Source: Bacteroidales bacterium UBA3388
GTDB lineage: Bacteria > Bacteroidota > Bacteroidia > Bacteroidales > P3
Assembly (NCBI GenBank): GCA_002358855.1
Contig: DEPQ01000005.1
Span: 7,488-18,476 of the forward strand
Length of the DNA stretch: 10,989 bases
Reading direction: 5' to 3'
A program made the translations under genes and the position numbers. The notes beneath the pieces are model-generated. The model did no database searches. It saw only the letters and a program-made list of their open reading frames with translations, and was not told where the DNA came from. This document shows, one piece after another, positions 1 through 5,809 of this stretch. Each line of letters opens with the position of its first letter. The stretch's first letter is position 1.

Positions 1-5
1 TAAAA

Positions 6-21
6 CAAAGAAATATTTTGC
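6..21. repeat. Copy of the CAAAG AT-rich repeat
   Basis: The 16 bases CAAAGAAATATTTTGC are the exact reverse complement of 5810-5825 and match the consensus of the 21-base units at 3695-3757. The window edge cuts off whatever lies to the left, so it is not clear whether this is a single unit or the end of an array. In AT-rich DNA a 16-base match has some chance of being accidental, but the shared CAAAG start and the intergenic position support a real family member. Confidence 0.45.
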
Positions 22-35
22 CAAATGACTCAATT

Positions 36-110
36 CTAAAATGGCATATTAAAAAAGCTAAAACAGAAGAAAGTATATGTCAAAAAAGCACATTAAATAT
101 ACCATTTTGG
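36..110. repeat. Imperfect inverted repeat upstream of the barrel gene
   Basis: The arms 36-50 (CTAAAATGGCATATT) and 96-110 (AATATACCATTTTGG) pair over 15 positions with one mismatch and one G-T pair, around a spacer of 45 bases. It lies before the likely promoter of the gene starting at 251. It could be an operator, a terminator-like structure of a gene off the left edge, or chance in AT-rich DNA. The rest of 1-163 shows no coding potential that I can support. Confidence 0.35.
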
Positions 111-140
111 TAAGCATATATATAATGTATATCTAACTTA

Positions 141-148
141 TATCTTTG
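141..148 (+). promoter_or_regulatory. Possible -7 element (TATCTTTG) for the barrel gene
   Basis: TATCTTTG fits the Bacteroidota -7 consensus TAnnTTTG. No TTG lies at the usual distance of about 19 bases upstream (the nearest, in TTTTG, ends at 109), so only half of the promoter is supported. Use of this element would give a 5' untranslated region of about 95 bases before the start at 251. Confidence 0.3.
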
Positions 149-250
149 GAATTATTATATTAAATGTTTCAGTTGAATATTTTTTATTTTTTTGCTTGTA
201 AAATACAATTTTTTTTTAGAGTGTCGTTTATAATTAAAAAAAGTAAAAAA

Positions 251-895
251 ATGAAAAAAGTAGTTTCAATGTTGCTGTGCTTGTTTTTAACAGCAAATCT
301 TGTCGGTCAAGAAAAAAATAGTGGTTTTTTTGTTGGATTAGATTACGGAAAAACAGATTTTCTCTCTAATTCTGGGTTATCTCTCAACGAAAATCAAAAC
401 CAAATGAAGAATTACAATGCGATAAACACAAAATTTTCTCTTGGATATAACACAAAAAGAAATGCGTTTATTAAATTGAATCTTCTTTTAACAGGAGCAG
501 ATTTTAAACAAGACTTCAATAATGCAATAAAATTAAAAGAGCAAGCATCAATACTTTATTCTGAAATAGCAGTAGGTTGGAATTTTAAAGTAAATAGGCT
601 AACTATTCACCCAACTACTGGTATTGGGTTAATGAGTGTTTGGAATAATATCACTCTTAATAAAGATGAATATAGTTTTAATTCTAACACAATTGGTTCA
701 AGTTTAGGATTATCTCTTTCTTATGAAATAAACAAAAATCTTTCCTTTGTTTCAGAGTTTTCAAGCATTACTGCAAAACCAAAAGTTGCAGAATTTTCCG
801 AATCAGATAATTTGTTAATTAAGGAATACTCAACAAGCGAGAGAGATTATATTAAAATGACAAATTTCAATCTTGGATTAAGAATTAATTTCTAA
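251..895 (+). CDS. Outer-membrane beta-barrel-like protein (hypothetical)
   Basis: This is a 214-residue protein with a Sec signal peptide: MKKVV, a hydrophobic stretch (about residues 6-17), then LVGQEK, with likely cleavage just before Gln20. The mature part has alternating polar/hydrophobic strands, Gly- and Asn-rich turns, segments such as 'GFFVGLDYG' and 'GSSLGLSLSYEINKNLSFVSEFS', and a last strand ending in Phe ('FNLGLRINF'). These are features of small outer-membrane barrels of the OmpW/OmpX or porin-family type common in Bacteroidota. The frame is open back to 164, but the ATG at 251 is chosen because it starts the signal peptide and follows an A-rich stretch (AAGTAAAAAA). The last 18 bases overlap the end of convergent folK. 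No ligand or role can be assigned; a periplasmic beta-rich protein is the alternative. Confidence 0.75.
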   Translation: MKKVVSMLLCLFLTANLVGQEKNSGFFVGLDYGKTDFLSNSGLSLNENQNQMKNYNAINTKFSLGYNTKRNAFIKLNLLLTGADFKQDFNNAIKLKEQASILYSEIAVGWNFKVNRLTIHPTTGIGLMSVWNNITLNKDEYSFNSNTIGSSLGLSLSYEINKNLSFVSEFSSITAKPKVAEFSESDNLLIKEYSTSERDYIKMTNFNLGLRINF

Positions 896-1330
896 GATTT
901 TTTTATTTAATACAGGGTGTATGTAATCGGGGATTAGTTCTTTGAGTGGTGTTAGAACAAAATCCCTTTTTTCTATTAAGGGATGTGGGATTTTTAGGTC
1001 GGGTTCGTCAATTATTTCGTTTTCATAGAACAAAATATCTATGTCTATCGGACGGTTTTCGTAGGTTAATGCTTGCGGGTTGCGTTTTCTGCCAAGCAAT
1101 GCTTCTATTTCGTTGCAGATAACAAGACTTTCTCTTGGTGTTTTCTTTGTTTCAAAAATTGCAACAGAGTTTAGAAATTTATTTTCGCTTTCAAATCCCC
1201 ATGCTTCTGTTTCAATAAATGAGGATTCTTTAAGTTTTGTTCCAAGTTTTTCTTCTAATAATTGATAGGCTTGCAGAATTATGTTTTTTCTATCGCCTAA
1301 ATTGCTACCAAATCCAAGAATTATTTTCAT
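878..1330 (-). CDS. folK: 2-amino-4-hydroxy-6-hydroxymethyldihydropteridine pyrophosphokinase
   Basis: HPPK transfers pyrophosphate from ATP to 6-hydroxymethyl-7,8-dihydropterin, the step before dihydropteroate synthase in cytoplasmic folate synthesis. The 150-residue protein has the family signatures: GSNLGDR near the N-terminus (residues 8-14), ETEAWGF at 40-46, the metal-binding RPIDIDILFY at 93-102, and IPHP..EKRDFVLTPLKEL toward the C-terminus. Length is normal for a stand-alone HPPK. The reading frame extends 17 codons upstream, but the ATG at 1330 is preferred: it gives the canonical MKIILGFGSN start and has GGAG four bases before it, whereas the extension runs into the iorB terminator hairpin. 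No other folate gene is adjacent. The gene lies downstream of iorAB on the same strand but behind that terminator, and its 3' end overlaps the barrel gene by 18 bases. Confidence 0.95.
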   Translation of the reverse strand: MKIILGFGSNLGDRKNIILQAYQLLEEKLGTKLKESSFIETEAWGFESENKFLNSVAIFETKKTPRESLVICNEIEALLGRKRNPQALTYENRPIDIDILFYENEIIDEPDLKIPHPLIEKRDFVLTPLKELIPDYIHPVLNKKILEINS

Positions 1331-1347
1331 ATAACTCCATATAAAAA

Positions 1348-1379
1348 GAATAAAGCACCCAAAAAAGAGTGCTCTATTC
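1348..1379 (-). terminator. Intrinsic terminator after iorB
   Basis: Read on the minus strand, a 13-pair stem (GAATAGAGCACTC with GGGTGCTTTATTC, including two G-U pairs) closes a TTTTTT loop and is followed by TTATTCTTTTTAT. It starts 25 bases after the iorB stop and ends only 17 bases before the folK start. It should end iorAB transcripts, possibly with partial readthrough into folK. Confidence 0.7.
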
Positions 1380-1404
1380 AAGTATTAACCAATCAAAAAC
1401 ATTT

Positions 1405-1986
1405 TTACATTTTATCTGCTACGGCTCTACCTGCTCTTAATGCTGATATATTTGCATCAACAACTGCATCGCCTTTTTTTCCGAAGATACTTCTTACTGC
1501 ATCTTCTAATTTTTCGATGTCAATGCGTAAATACTTTGAAGCGGCTCCAAGAACAACCATATTTGTTCCTTTTGGATTGTTTACTTCCTTAGCAATTTTG
1601 TCTGCATCGAAAAGTATGTGATTTTTTATCTTCTTAACTTCGCCAAGAACTGCATCAAGATCTGGATAATTAGGGATATTAACAAACGGATTTTGGTTTG
1701 TAATAATCCAACCTGTTTCTTTGTTCAAGAAAGGTAAATAACGCAATGCTTCCATTGGTTCAACAGAAAGTATTATATCACATTCGCCTTCTGGAATCAA
1801 ATCCGAAGCTATTGGTTGGTCGCTAAGACGTAAGTGAGATTGCACATCACCACCTCTTTGGCTCATTCCGTGAGTTTCAGCTTGCTTCATATACATTCCC
1901 ATGCTTAAAGCAGCTTTTGAAATGATTGCAGCAGAACTCAATGCTCCCATTCCACCTACTCCACACAATATTATGTCTATTTTCAT
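1405..1986 (-). CDS. iorB: Indolepyruvate oxidoreductase, beta (gamma-domain) subunit
   Basis: This small subunit of 2-oxoacid:acceptor oxidoreductase acts with IorA to oxidatively decarboxylate indolepyruvate and other aryl-pyruvates (from Trp, Tyr, Phe transamination) to aryl-acetyl-CoA; the reverse reductive direction is also known for the family. It has 193 residues, the usual length. Family marks are the N-terminal GVGGMG (residues 9-14, normally GVGGQG) and ETHGMSQRGG (37-46), which belong to the catalytic gamma-type domain. It lies 19 bases after iorA, so the pair is co-transcribed and the subunits are made together. Unusually for this window it has a strong Shine-Dalgarno-like sequence, AAAGGAGA, six bases before the ATG. 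A terminator follows. Confidence 0.93.
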   Translation of the reverse strand: MKIDIILCGVGGMGALSSAAIISKAALSMGMYMKQAETHGMSQRGGDVQSHLRLSDQPIASDLIPEGECDIILSVEPMEALRYLPFLNKETGWIITNQNPFVNIPNYPDLDAVLGEVKKIKNHILFDADKIAKEVNNPKGTNMVVLGAASKYLRIDIEKLEDAVRSIFGKKGDAVVDANISALRAGRAVADKM

Positions 1987-1990
1987 CTTT

Positions 1991-1999
1991 GTCTCCTTT
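1991..1999 (-). promoter_or_regulatory. Strong Shine-Dalgarno-like site for iorB
   Basis: On the minus strand AAAGGAGAC stands before ATG with six bases between GGAG and the start codon. Most other starts in this window are preceded only by A-rich sequence, as is usual in Bacteroidota, so this site is an exception. It fixes the iorB start. Confidence 0.55.
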
Positions 2000-2005
2000 C
2001 TTTAA

Positions 2006-3613
2006 TTATTTAGCTTTTTTAGCCATTTTACGTTTTTTATTCGCCCAAACTATACATTCTCTTCTTGGAATGATTACTGACACCCCTTGATATTCCAATT
2101 CTTGTTGGATAACTTTGATATTTTCTTCTAATTTGCTTGGTAGAGGATTTATTACTCTTATATGTTCAGGGTCAACTCCGATTCCTTGACAAATACTTTC
2201 GATTCTGCCTGTTGCAGATGATTTTTGAGAACCTGTCATACCTGTAATTCCGTTGTCAAGTATCATTACTGTAACAGGAACGTTATCTACAACGCAGTCA
2301 AGCAAGCCTGTCATTCCTGAGTGTGTGAATGTACTATCTCCAATTACTGCAACAGTTGGTCTAAGGTCTGCTTCTGCGGCTCCTTTTGCCATTGTGATTG
2401 AAGCACCCATATCAACTGTTGTGTAAATTGCTTTCAATGGTGGCAATGCTCCTAATGTGTAGCATCCAATGTCTGCAAACACTTTGTATTCTCCATAAGA
2501 TTTCATTGCTTCGTTTAAAGCAGTGTAAGAATCTATGTGAGGACATCCGTCACATAACTTTGGAGGTCTTGGAGCTAATAATTCTGGAATAGGGAATCCT
2601 TCTTTTACATTTAAGCCTAATGCTTTTCCTACTAAGTTAGGGCTTAATTCGCCTGTTCTTGGGATTGATCCGTCTAAACGTCCTCTAACTTGTTTTCCTT
2701 TATTCAAAAGTCCTTTTATCAATCTTTCGTATAAAGGTTGTCCTTCTTCTAATACCAATATTGAATCACATTCATCGTAAAGTCTGTTAAGTGATTGTTC
2801 TGGCATTGGATATTGACTGATTTTCAAAACAGGGTATGGACATTCTGAATCACGGAAGTTTTCCATTAAGTAGTTGTATGCTATACCGCATGCTACGATT
2901 CCTACTGATTTATCTTTTCCGTCTATGTATTTATTAAAGCCGTCGTTTTCTGAGGCTGCTATTAAACCTTCTTGTTTTGCTAATAATTCTCTATATTGTA
3001 CTCTTGCGTTTGCTGGAAGTAAGATAAATTGATTCTTCTTTTCTGGAAGTGTTATTTTATTTTGGTTCTTTACTGATTCTTTTCTTACAACGCCTGCACG
3101 AGAGTGTGCCATACGTGTGGTAATTCTCATCATTACTGGAACGTGGAACTTTTCTGAAAGTTCAAATCCGTAATGTACCATATCGTATGCTTCTTGTTGA
3201 TTGCTTGGTTCTAAGACTGGTATCAATGCAAAGTCGCCATAGAATCTTGAATCTTGTTCATCTTGTGATGAGTGCATACTTGGGTCGTCTGCTGCAATGT
3301 AAATCAAACCTCCATTAGCTCCTGTGATTGCTGAGTTCATAAAAGGGTCTGCTGCAACGTTGATTCCTACGTGTTTACAACAGAACATTGCTCTTTTTCC
3401 TGCATAACTCATTCCCAATGCAGCTTCCATAGCTGTTTTTTCATTGGCTGCCCAATTGCTTCTTATACCTAATTCCTTTGCTTGTTTAGAGTCTTGAATA
3501 TACTCTGTTATTTCTGTGGAAGGAGTGCCAGGATAAGCAAATACACCTGATAATCCAGCGTCTATTGCTCCTTGTGCGATTGCCTCATCTCCCAACAAAA
3601 GTAATTTATTCAT
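2006..3613 (-). CDS. iorA: Indolepyruvate oxidoreductase, alpha subunit, without ferredoxin domain
   Basis: This is the TPP-dependent subunit that binds aryl-pyruvate substrates and works with IorB. Of 535 residues, the N-terminal pyrimidine-binding domain starts with GDEAIAQGAIDAG and YPGTPSTEI (8-35). The mid domain holds 'MMRITTRMAHSRAGVV' (161-176). The conserved LCDGCPH (353-359) precedes the TPP-binding domain, with GDSTFTHSGMTGLLD (425-439) and ILDN (451-454) as the diphosphate/metal motif. The protein ends at residue 535, after 'IIPRRECIVWANKK', with a Lys-rich tail. Longer archaeal-type IorA continues here into a two-cluster ferredoxin domain (repeated CxxCxxC); no such cysteines follow, and the stop codon is clean with no frameshifted continuation visible before iorB. 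An external ferredoxin or other electron carrier is inferred. It has its own promoter at 3657-3687. Confidence 0.93.
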   Translation of the reverse strand: MNKLLLLGDEAIAQGAIDAGLSGVFAYPGTPSTEITEYIQDSKQAKELGIRSNWAANEKTAMEAALGMSYAGKRAMFCCKHVGINVAADPFMNSAITGANGGLIYIAADDPSMHSSQDEQDSRFYGDFALIPVLEPSNQQEAYDMVHYGFELSEKFHVPVMMRITTRMAHSRAGVVRKESVKNQNKITLPEKKNQFILLPANARVQYRELLAKQEGLIAASENDGFNKYIDGKDKSVGIVACGIAYNYLMENFRDSECPYPVLKISQYPMPEQSLNRLYDECDSILVLEEGQPLYERLIKGLLNKGKQVRGRLDGSIPRTGELSPNLVGKALGLNVKEGFPIPELLAPRPPKLCDGCPHIDSYTALNEAMKSYGEYKVFADIGCYTLGALPPLKAIYTTVDMGASITMAKGAAEADLRPTVAVIGDSTFTHSGMTGLLDCVVDNVPVTVMILDNGITGMTGSQKSSATGRIESICQGIGVDPEHIRVINPLPSKLEENIKVIQQELEYQGVSVIIPRRECIVWANKKRKMAKKAK

Positions 3614-3656
3614 CGCTATATATTTTTAAATTTATTATTCTTTTTCTTAGAAAGGG

Positions 3657-3687
3657 CAAAACTAATATTTTTTTTAGACCTAAGCAA
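3657..3687 (-). promoter_or_regulatory. iorAB promoter
   Basis: On the minus strand TAGTTTTG (3664-3657) matches the -7 consensus TAnnTTTG, and TTG (3687-3685) lies 20 bases upstream as the -33 element. The expected transcript start is about 35-40 bases before the iorA ATG. The phased AT-rich repeat units begin just upstream of the -33 element. Confidence 0.6.
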
Positions 3688-3757
3688 ATTATTTCAAAGA
3701 AAAAATAAAATAAAGCAAAGAAATAATTTAGCAAAACAAAGAAAAAAATATTTTTTT
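3686..3757. repeat. AT-rich units at 21-base spacing (three copies)
   Basis: CAAAG begins at 3695, 3716 and 3737, exactly 21 bases apart. Each copy is followed by an A-run, and the middle one reads CAAAGAAATAATTTAGC. The block 3686-3706 is identical over 21 bases to 5854-5874. A spacing of 21 bases is two helical turns, so the A-runs should lie on one face and could bend the DNA. The array sits between the mreD stop and the iorA -33 element, so it may act as an upstream promoter element, a regulator binding site or an mreD 3'-end signal. Confidence 0.65.
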
Positions 3758-3760
3758 CTT
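3739..3760 (-). terminator. AT-only palindrome at the mreD stop
   Basis: These 22 bases form a perfect palindrome (AAG, seven A, TA, seven T, CTT). On the minus strand it begins within the mreD stop codon and could form an A-U hairpin with a built-in U-run, a possible weak terminator. It has no GC core, so termination is uncertain. It also forms the third unit of the 21-base array. Confidence 0.35.
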
Positions 3761-4274
3761 AGAAATCTTTTTGTGAACGAGTGAATAATGAGTCGCAAAC
3801 CATAACTAAAATTAAATTAACTATGCTACTCAATAGTATCGTTAATAGTAATTGCCCTATGTATGCGAAACTAAATGTATCTATGCAGATAAAAATTGTT
3901 GTATGAAGAAAAACCATTAGGGAGGCAAAGCCTAAGTAGTTTGTAAAGCCCATTTCTTTTGCCGAAGGAGAGAATGTATTGAGGTCAAAGTTGTTTGTAA
4001 ACCACGAGAGCATAATTGGTTTTATTGTTGCTGTGAATGTGGCTGTTGCGGTATGAAATCCTACTTGTGCAGAAAACAAATCGACCGTTAATCCCATAAA
4101 AAATCCTAATATCATAACCAACCATTTCGGAAAGTTATTAGGTAGTAAAATTATAAACCAAATATAAAGCATTGGTTCTATGTATCCAAAAACTTTTATG
4201 TTGTTTAACAACAATATTTGTACAAGAGCAATCAATACAAACTGCAATAGTGTTGAAAAAATAGTTCTACTCAT
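3759..4274 (-). CDS. mreD: Rod shape-determining membrane protein MreD
   Basis: MreD is an integral inner-membrane partner of MreC in the elongasome, which directs lateral-wall peptidoglycan synthesis. The 171-residue protein is strongly hydrophobic with about five to six membrane segments: roughly residues 6-23, 33-47, 50-67, 114-130 and two near 135-165. It carries the family-type GFFMGLTVDLFS (57-68). The length is typical. Its start overlaps the end of mreC by eight bases, indicating translational coupling, and the partner gene makes the identification firm despite weak sequence conservation in this family. In many Bacteroidota mreD is followed by pbp2 (mrdA) and rodA; here iorA follows after 145 bases, behind its own promoter. 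Confidence 0.9.
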   Translation of the reverse strand: MSRTIFSTLLQFVLIALVQILLLNNIKVFGYIEPMLYIWFIILLPNNFPKWLVMILGFFMGLTVDLFSAQVGFHTATATFTATIKPIMLSWFTNNFDLNTFSPSAKEMGFTNYLGFASLMVFLHTTIFICIDTFSFAYIGQLLLTILLSSIVNLILVMVCDSLFTRSQKDF

Positions 4275-5097
4275 CTGCTATGCTTTTTTCTAATAAATCT
4301 TGTTCTACCTTAAATAGATTTTTTACCACATAAACATATTCCAATTTATTATAATCGGCTGAAAACTCAAATTCTATGTTAAAAAATCCTGTTGATGGAT
4401 CTTTTGTAAAGGTCTTTACGTATCCCACCTCTATTCCTTCTGGATAGTTTCGTGAATATCCACTTGTTACAAGCGTATCCCCTTTCTTCAAAGGAATGGA
4501 AGATGGCATTTCTTTTATCTGTCCTACTCGATAATCTCCACCTTCCCAAATCATTGTACCAGTTGCTTGTGTTCGTTTATTCTTTACCGCAATTTTTGTG
4601 TCTTGATGAAGCACTGTCATTACGATAGAGAAGTTTGAAGTAGCATTTACAACTGAGCCAAGTAAACCATTTGGAGTTATTACACACATATCTTTCATTA
4701 CTCCATTTGAAACTCCTTTATTTAGCATAAAATAATTATTGCTTTTATTGATAGACTTTGAAATAACAGTGGCCTCAATGAATGTAAAGCGTTGTTTGTA
4801 AATCGTATCTTCTACCTGCATTTCTTTTTCGGTAAATTTCACGTATGAGTTTTCTATTTGGCTTCTTAACATCGCATTTTCTTTTGATAATGCTTCGTTT
4901 ACTGATGCTAAATAGAAGTATTTTGTAATTTTATTACTTTGTTCGTAAACCGAACCTGCAATATTATTAGCAAAATTAACTATTGCCGAGCCTTGATGAT
5001 AAGAATTGCAAGAAATTAGATAGATTGCGACTCCTTCAAGTAGCAAAAAAAGAAAAATAAAGTAGTATCTTTTTAAGAATCGTATTAAATTATTCAT
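4267..5097 (-). CDS. mreC: Rod shape-determining protein MreC
   Basis: MreC is a bitopic elongasome protein that links cytoplasmic MreB/MreD to the periplasmic peptidoglycan synthases. The 276-residue protein has a short cytoplasmic N-terminus, one membrane helix (about residues 12-30), a coiled coil around SVNEALSKENAMLRSQIE (about 65-83), then the beta-rich periplasmic domain with NKGVSNGVMKDMCVITPNG (about 128-146) and 'KKGDTLVTSGYSRNYPEGIEVGYV'. The frame is open 15 codons further up (to 5142), but the ATG at 5097 is preferred: MNNLIRFLKRYY is a normal MreC start just before the helix, and the upstream part overlaps the promoter. No mreB is found upstream; the neighbouring gene is a divergent lipoprotein. 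Confidence 0.95.
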   Translation of the reverse strand: MNNLIRFLKRYYFIFLFLLLEGVAIYLISCNSYHQGSAIVNFANNIAGSVYEQSNKITKYFYLASVNEALSKENAMLRSQIENSYVKFTEKEMQVEDTIYKQRFTFIEATVISKSINKSNNYFMLNKGVSNGVMKDMCVITPNGLLGSVVNATSNFSIVMTVLHQDTKIAVKNKRTQATGTMIWEGGDYRVGQIKEMPSSIPLKKGDTLVTSGYSRNYPEGIEVGYVKTFTKDPSTGFFNIEFEFSADYNKLEYVYVVKNLFKVEQDLLEKSIADE

Positions 5098-5118
5098 TTT
5101 TTTCTTTGATTTCTTTTG

Positions 5119-5126
5119 CAAAAGTA
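5119..5126 (-). promoter_or_regulatory. Possible -7 element (TACTTTTG) for mreCD
   Basis: On the minus strand TACTTTTG matches TAnnTTTG and lies 21 bases before the mreC ATG at 5097. No TTG is found at 18-21 bases upstream, so the -33 element is missing or degenerate. It lies just beside the divergent lipoprotein promoter (5136-5165), so the two may compete. Confidence 0.4.
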
Positions 5127-5135
5127 AATAAAATT

Positions 5136-5165
5136 TTGTCATTGTAAAGAAAAATAATAATTTTG
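5136..5165 (+). promoter_or_regulatory. Lipoprotein gene promoter
   Basis: TTG (5136-5138), 19 bases, then TAATTTTG (5158-5165) gives a full Bacteroidota promoter. Bases 5145-5169 match 6661-6686 of the rplM promoter with one gap and one mismatch. The expected transcript start is about 25 bases before the ATG at 5197. Confidence 0.65.
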
Positions 5166-5196
5166 CAAAGAAATATAAATTAAATTCAAAAGATAT

Positions 5197-5730
5197 ATGA
5201 AAAGCAAATTAGTAAAATTATTAGCTATTTTTATGGCTATTTTCACTTTTTCAAGTTGTGAAGAAGTTGAAGAATTGACAGGTGATATCGATATCACGAT
5301 TGGAAAAGACACATTCCATCTTCCTGCCGCTACATTTTATTCTAACAACAGTTTTACCATTGTTACAGGAACAAATGTAAAACAATCTGTCGTTTTAAAA
5401 ATAAAAGATGCTTCTGTAGGGAAGAAAACTCTTGGTTTAGGAAAGACTGCATTAAGTGCAGTAGGAAATCTTAACGAGATTACTTCTACGGACAATACTC
5501 TTGTTTATGTTCCTCTTTCTGGAATAGAAAAAGACGGTATGACTGCTTTATATGGAACAATTACTATCACTAAAAAAACTTCTACTTCTATTGAAGGAAC
5601 ATTTGAAGGTGGTGGAGTAAAAACATCTGTTATTGATGAAATGGGAGATATTAGTATAACAGAATTAGGAGAATTGATTACAGAATTTTCAGGCGAATTT
5701 TCTGCTGTTGGAATGACTTCAAAACGATAA
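5197..5730 (+). CDS. Small lipoprotein of unknown function
   Basis: This is a 177-residue protein. A short basic start (MKSKLVK), a hydrophobic helix and FSSC form a lipobox with Cys21 as the lipidated residue. Cys21 is followed directly by EEVEEL, an acidic run resembling the signal that sends lipoproteins to the cell surface in Bacteroidota, so surface display is possible. The mature part is beta-rich ('DIDITIGKDTFHLPAATFYS', 'SIEGTFEGGG', 'FSGEFSAVG'). The final 'I.G.F......I..L....FSGEFSA' pattern recalls small calycin-like Bacteroidota lipoprotein families of unknown function (DUF6252-type), but I cannot confirm that. It is divergent from mreC, has its own promoter and terminator, and is monocistronic. 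Confidence 0.8.
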   Translation: MKSKLVKLLAIFMAIFTFSSCEEVEELTGDIDITIGKDTFHLPAATFYSNNSFTIVTGTNVKQSVVLKIKDASVGKKTLGLGKTALSAVGNLNEITSTDNTLVYVPLSGIEKDGMTALYGTITITKKTSTSIEGTFEGGGVKTSVIDEMGDISITELGELITEFSGEFSAVGMTSKR

Positions 5731-5750
5731 TAAAACATAAATAGAAATTA

Positions 5751-5790
5751 AAAAAGAGGAGTTATCTCAACGATTACTCCTCTTTTTATT
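5751..5790. terminator. Strong bidirectional intrinsic terminator
   Basis: A perfect 12-pair stem (AAAAAGAGGAGT at 5751-5762 with ACTCCTCTTTTT at 5776-5787) closes a 13-base loop. T-runs appear on both strands. It lies 20 bases after the lipoprotein stop and can also stop radC transcripts coming from the other side. Confidence 0.85.
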
Positions 5791-5809
5791 TTATCAAGAA
5801 ATAGATATA

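Larger units (their letters stand above)
3641..3765. repeat. 13-base direct repeats flanking the mreD-iorA spacer
   Basis: TTTTTCTTAGAAA occurs at 3641-3653 and again at 3753-3765, bracketing 99 bases that hold the iorA promoter and the 21-base-phased units. The right copy covers the mreD stop codon. This could be a footprint of insertion or duplication, or coincidence in T/A-rich DNA. Confidence 0.35.

Noticed and set aside
164..250. N-terminal extension of the barrel protein
   Set aside because: It is Phe/Lys-rich without protein character and would bury the signal peptide; the ATG at 251 fits a secreted protein.
1331..1381. 17-residue N-terminal extension of FolK
   Set aside because: It overlaps the iorB terminator stem and precedes the canonical MKIILGFGSN start.
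3695..3757. CRISPR array
   Set aside because: The 21-base step leaves no spacers; the units are contiguous, AT-only and degenerate, with no cas genes nearby.
5098..5142. 15-residue N-terminal extension of MreC
   Set aside because: It covers the likely promoter element and is not typical of MreC, which starts just before its membrane helix.
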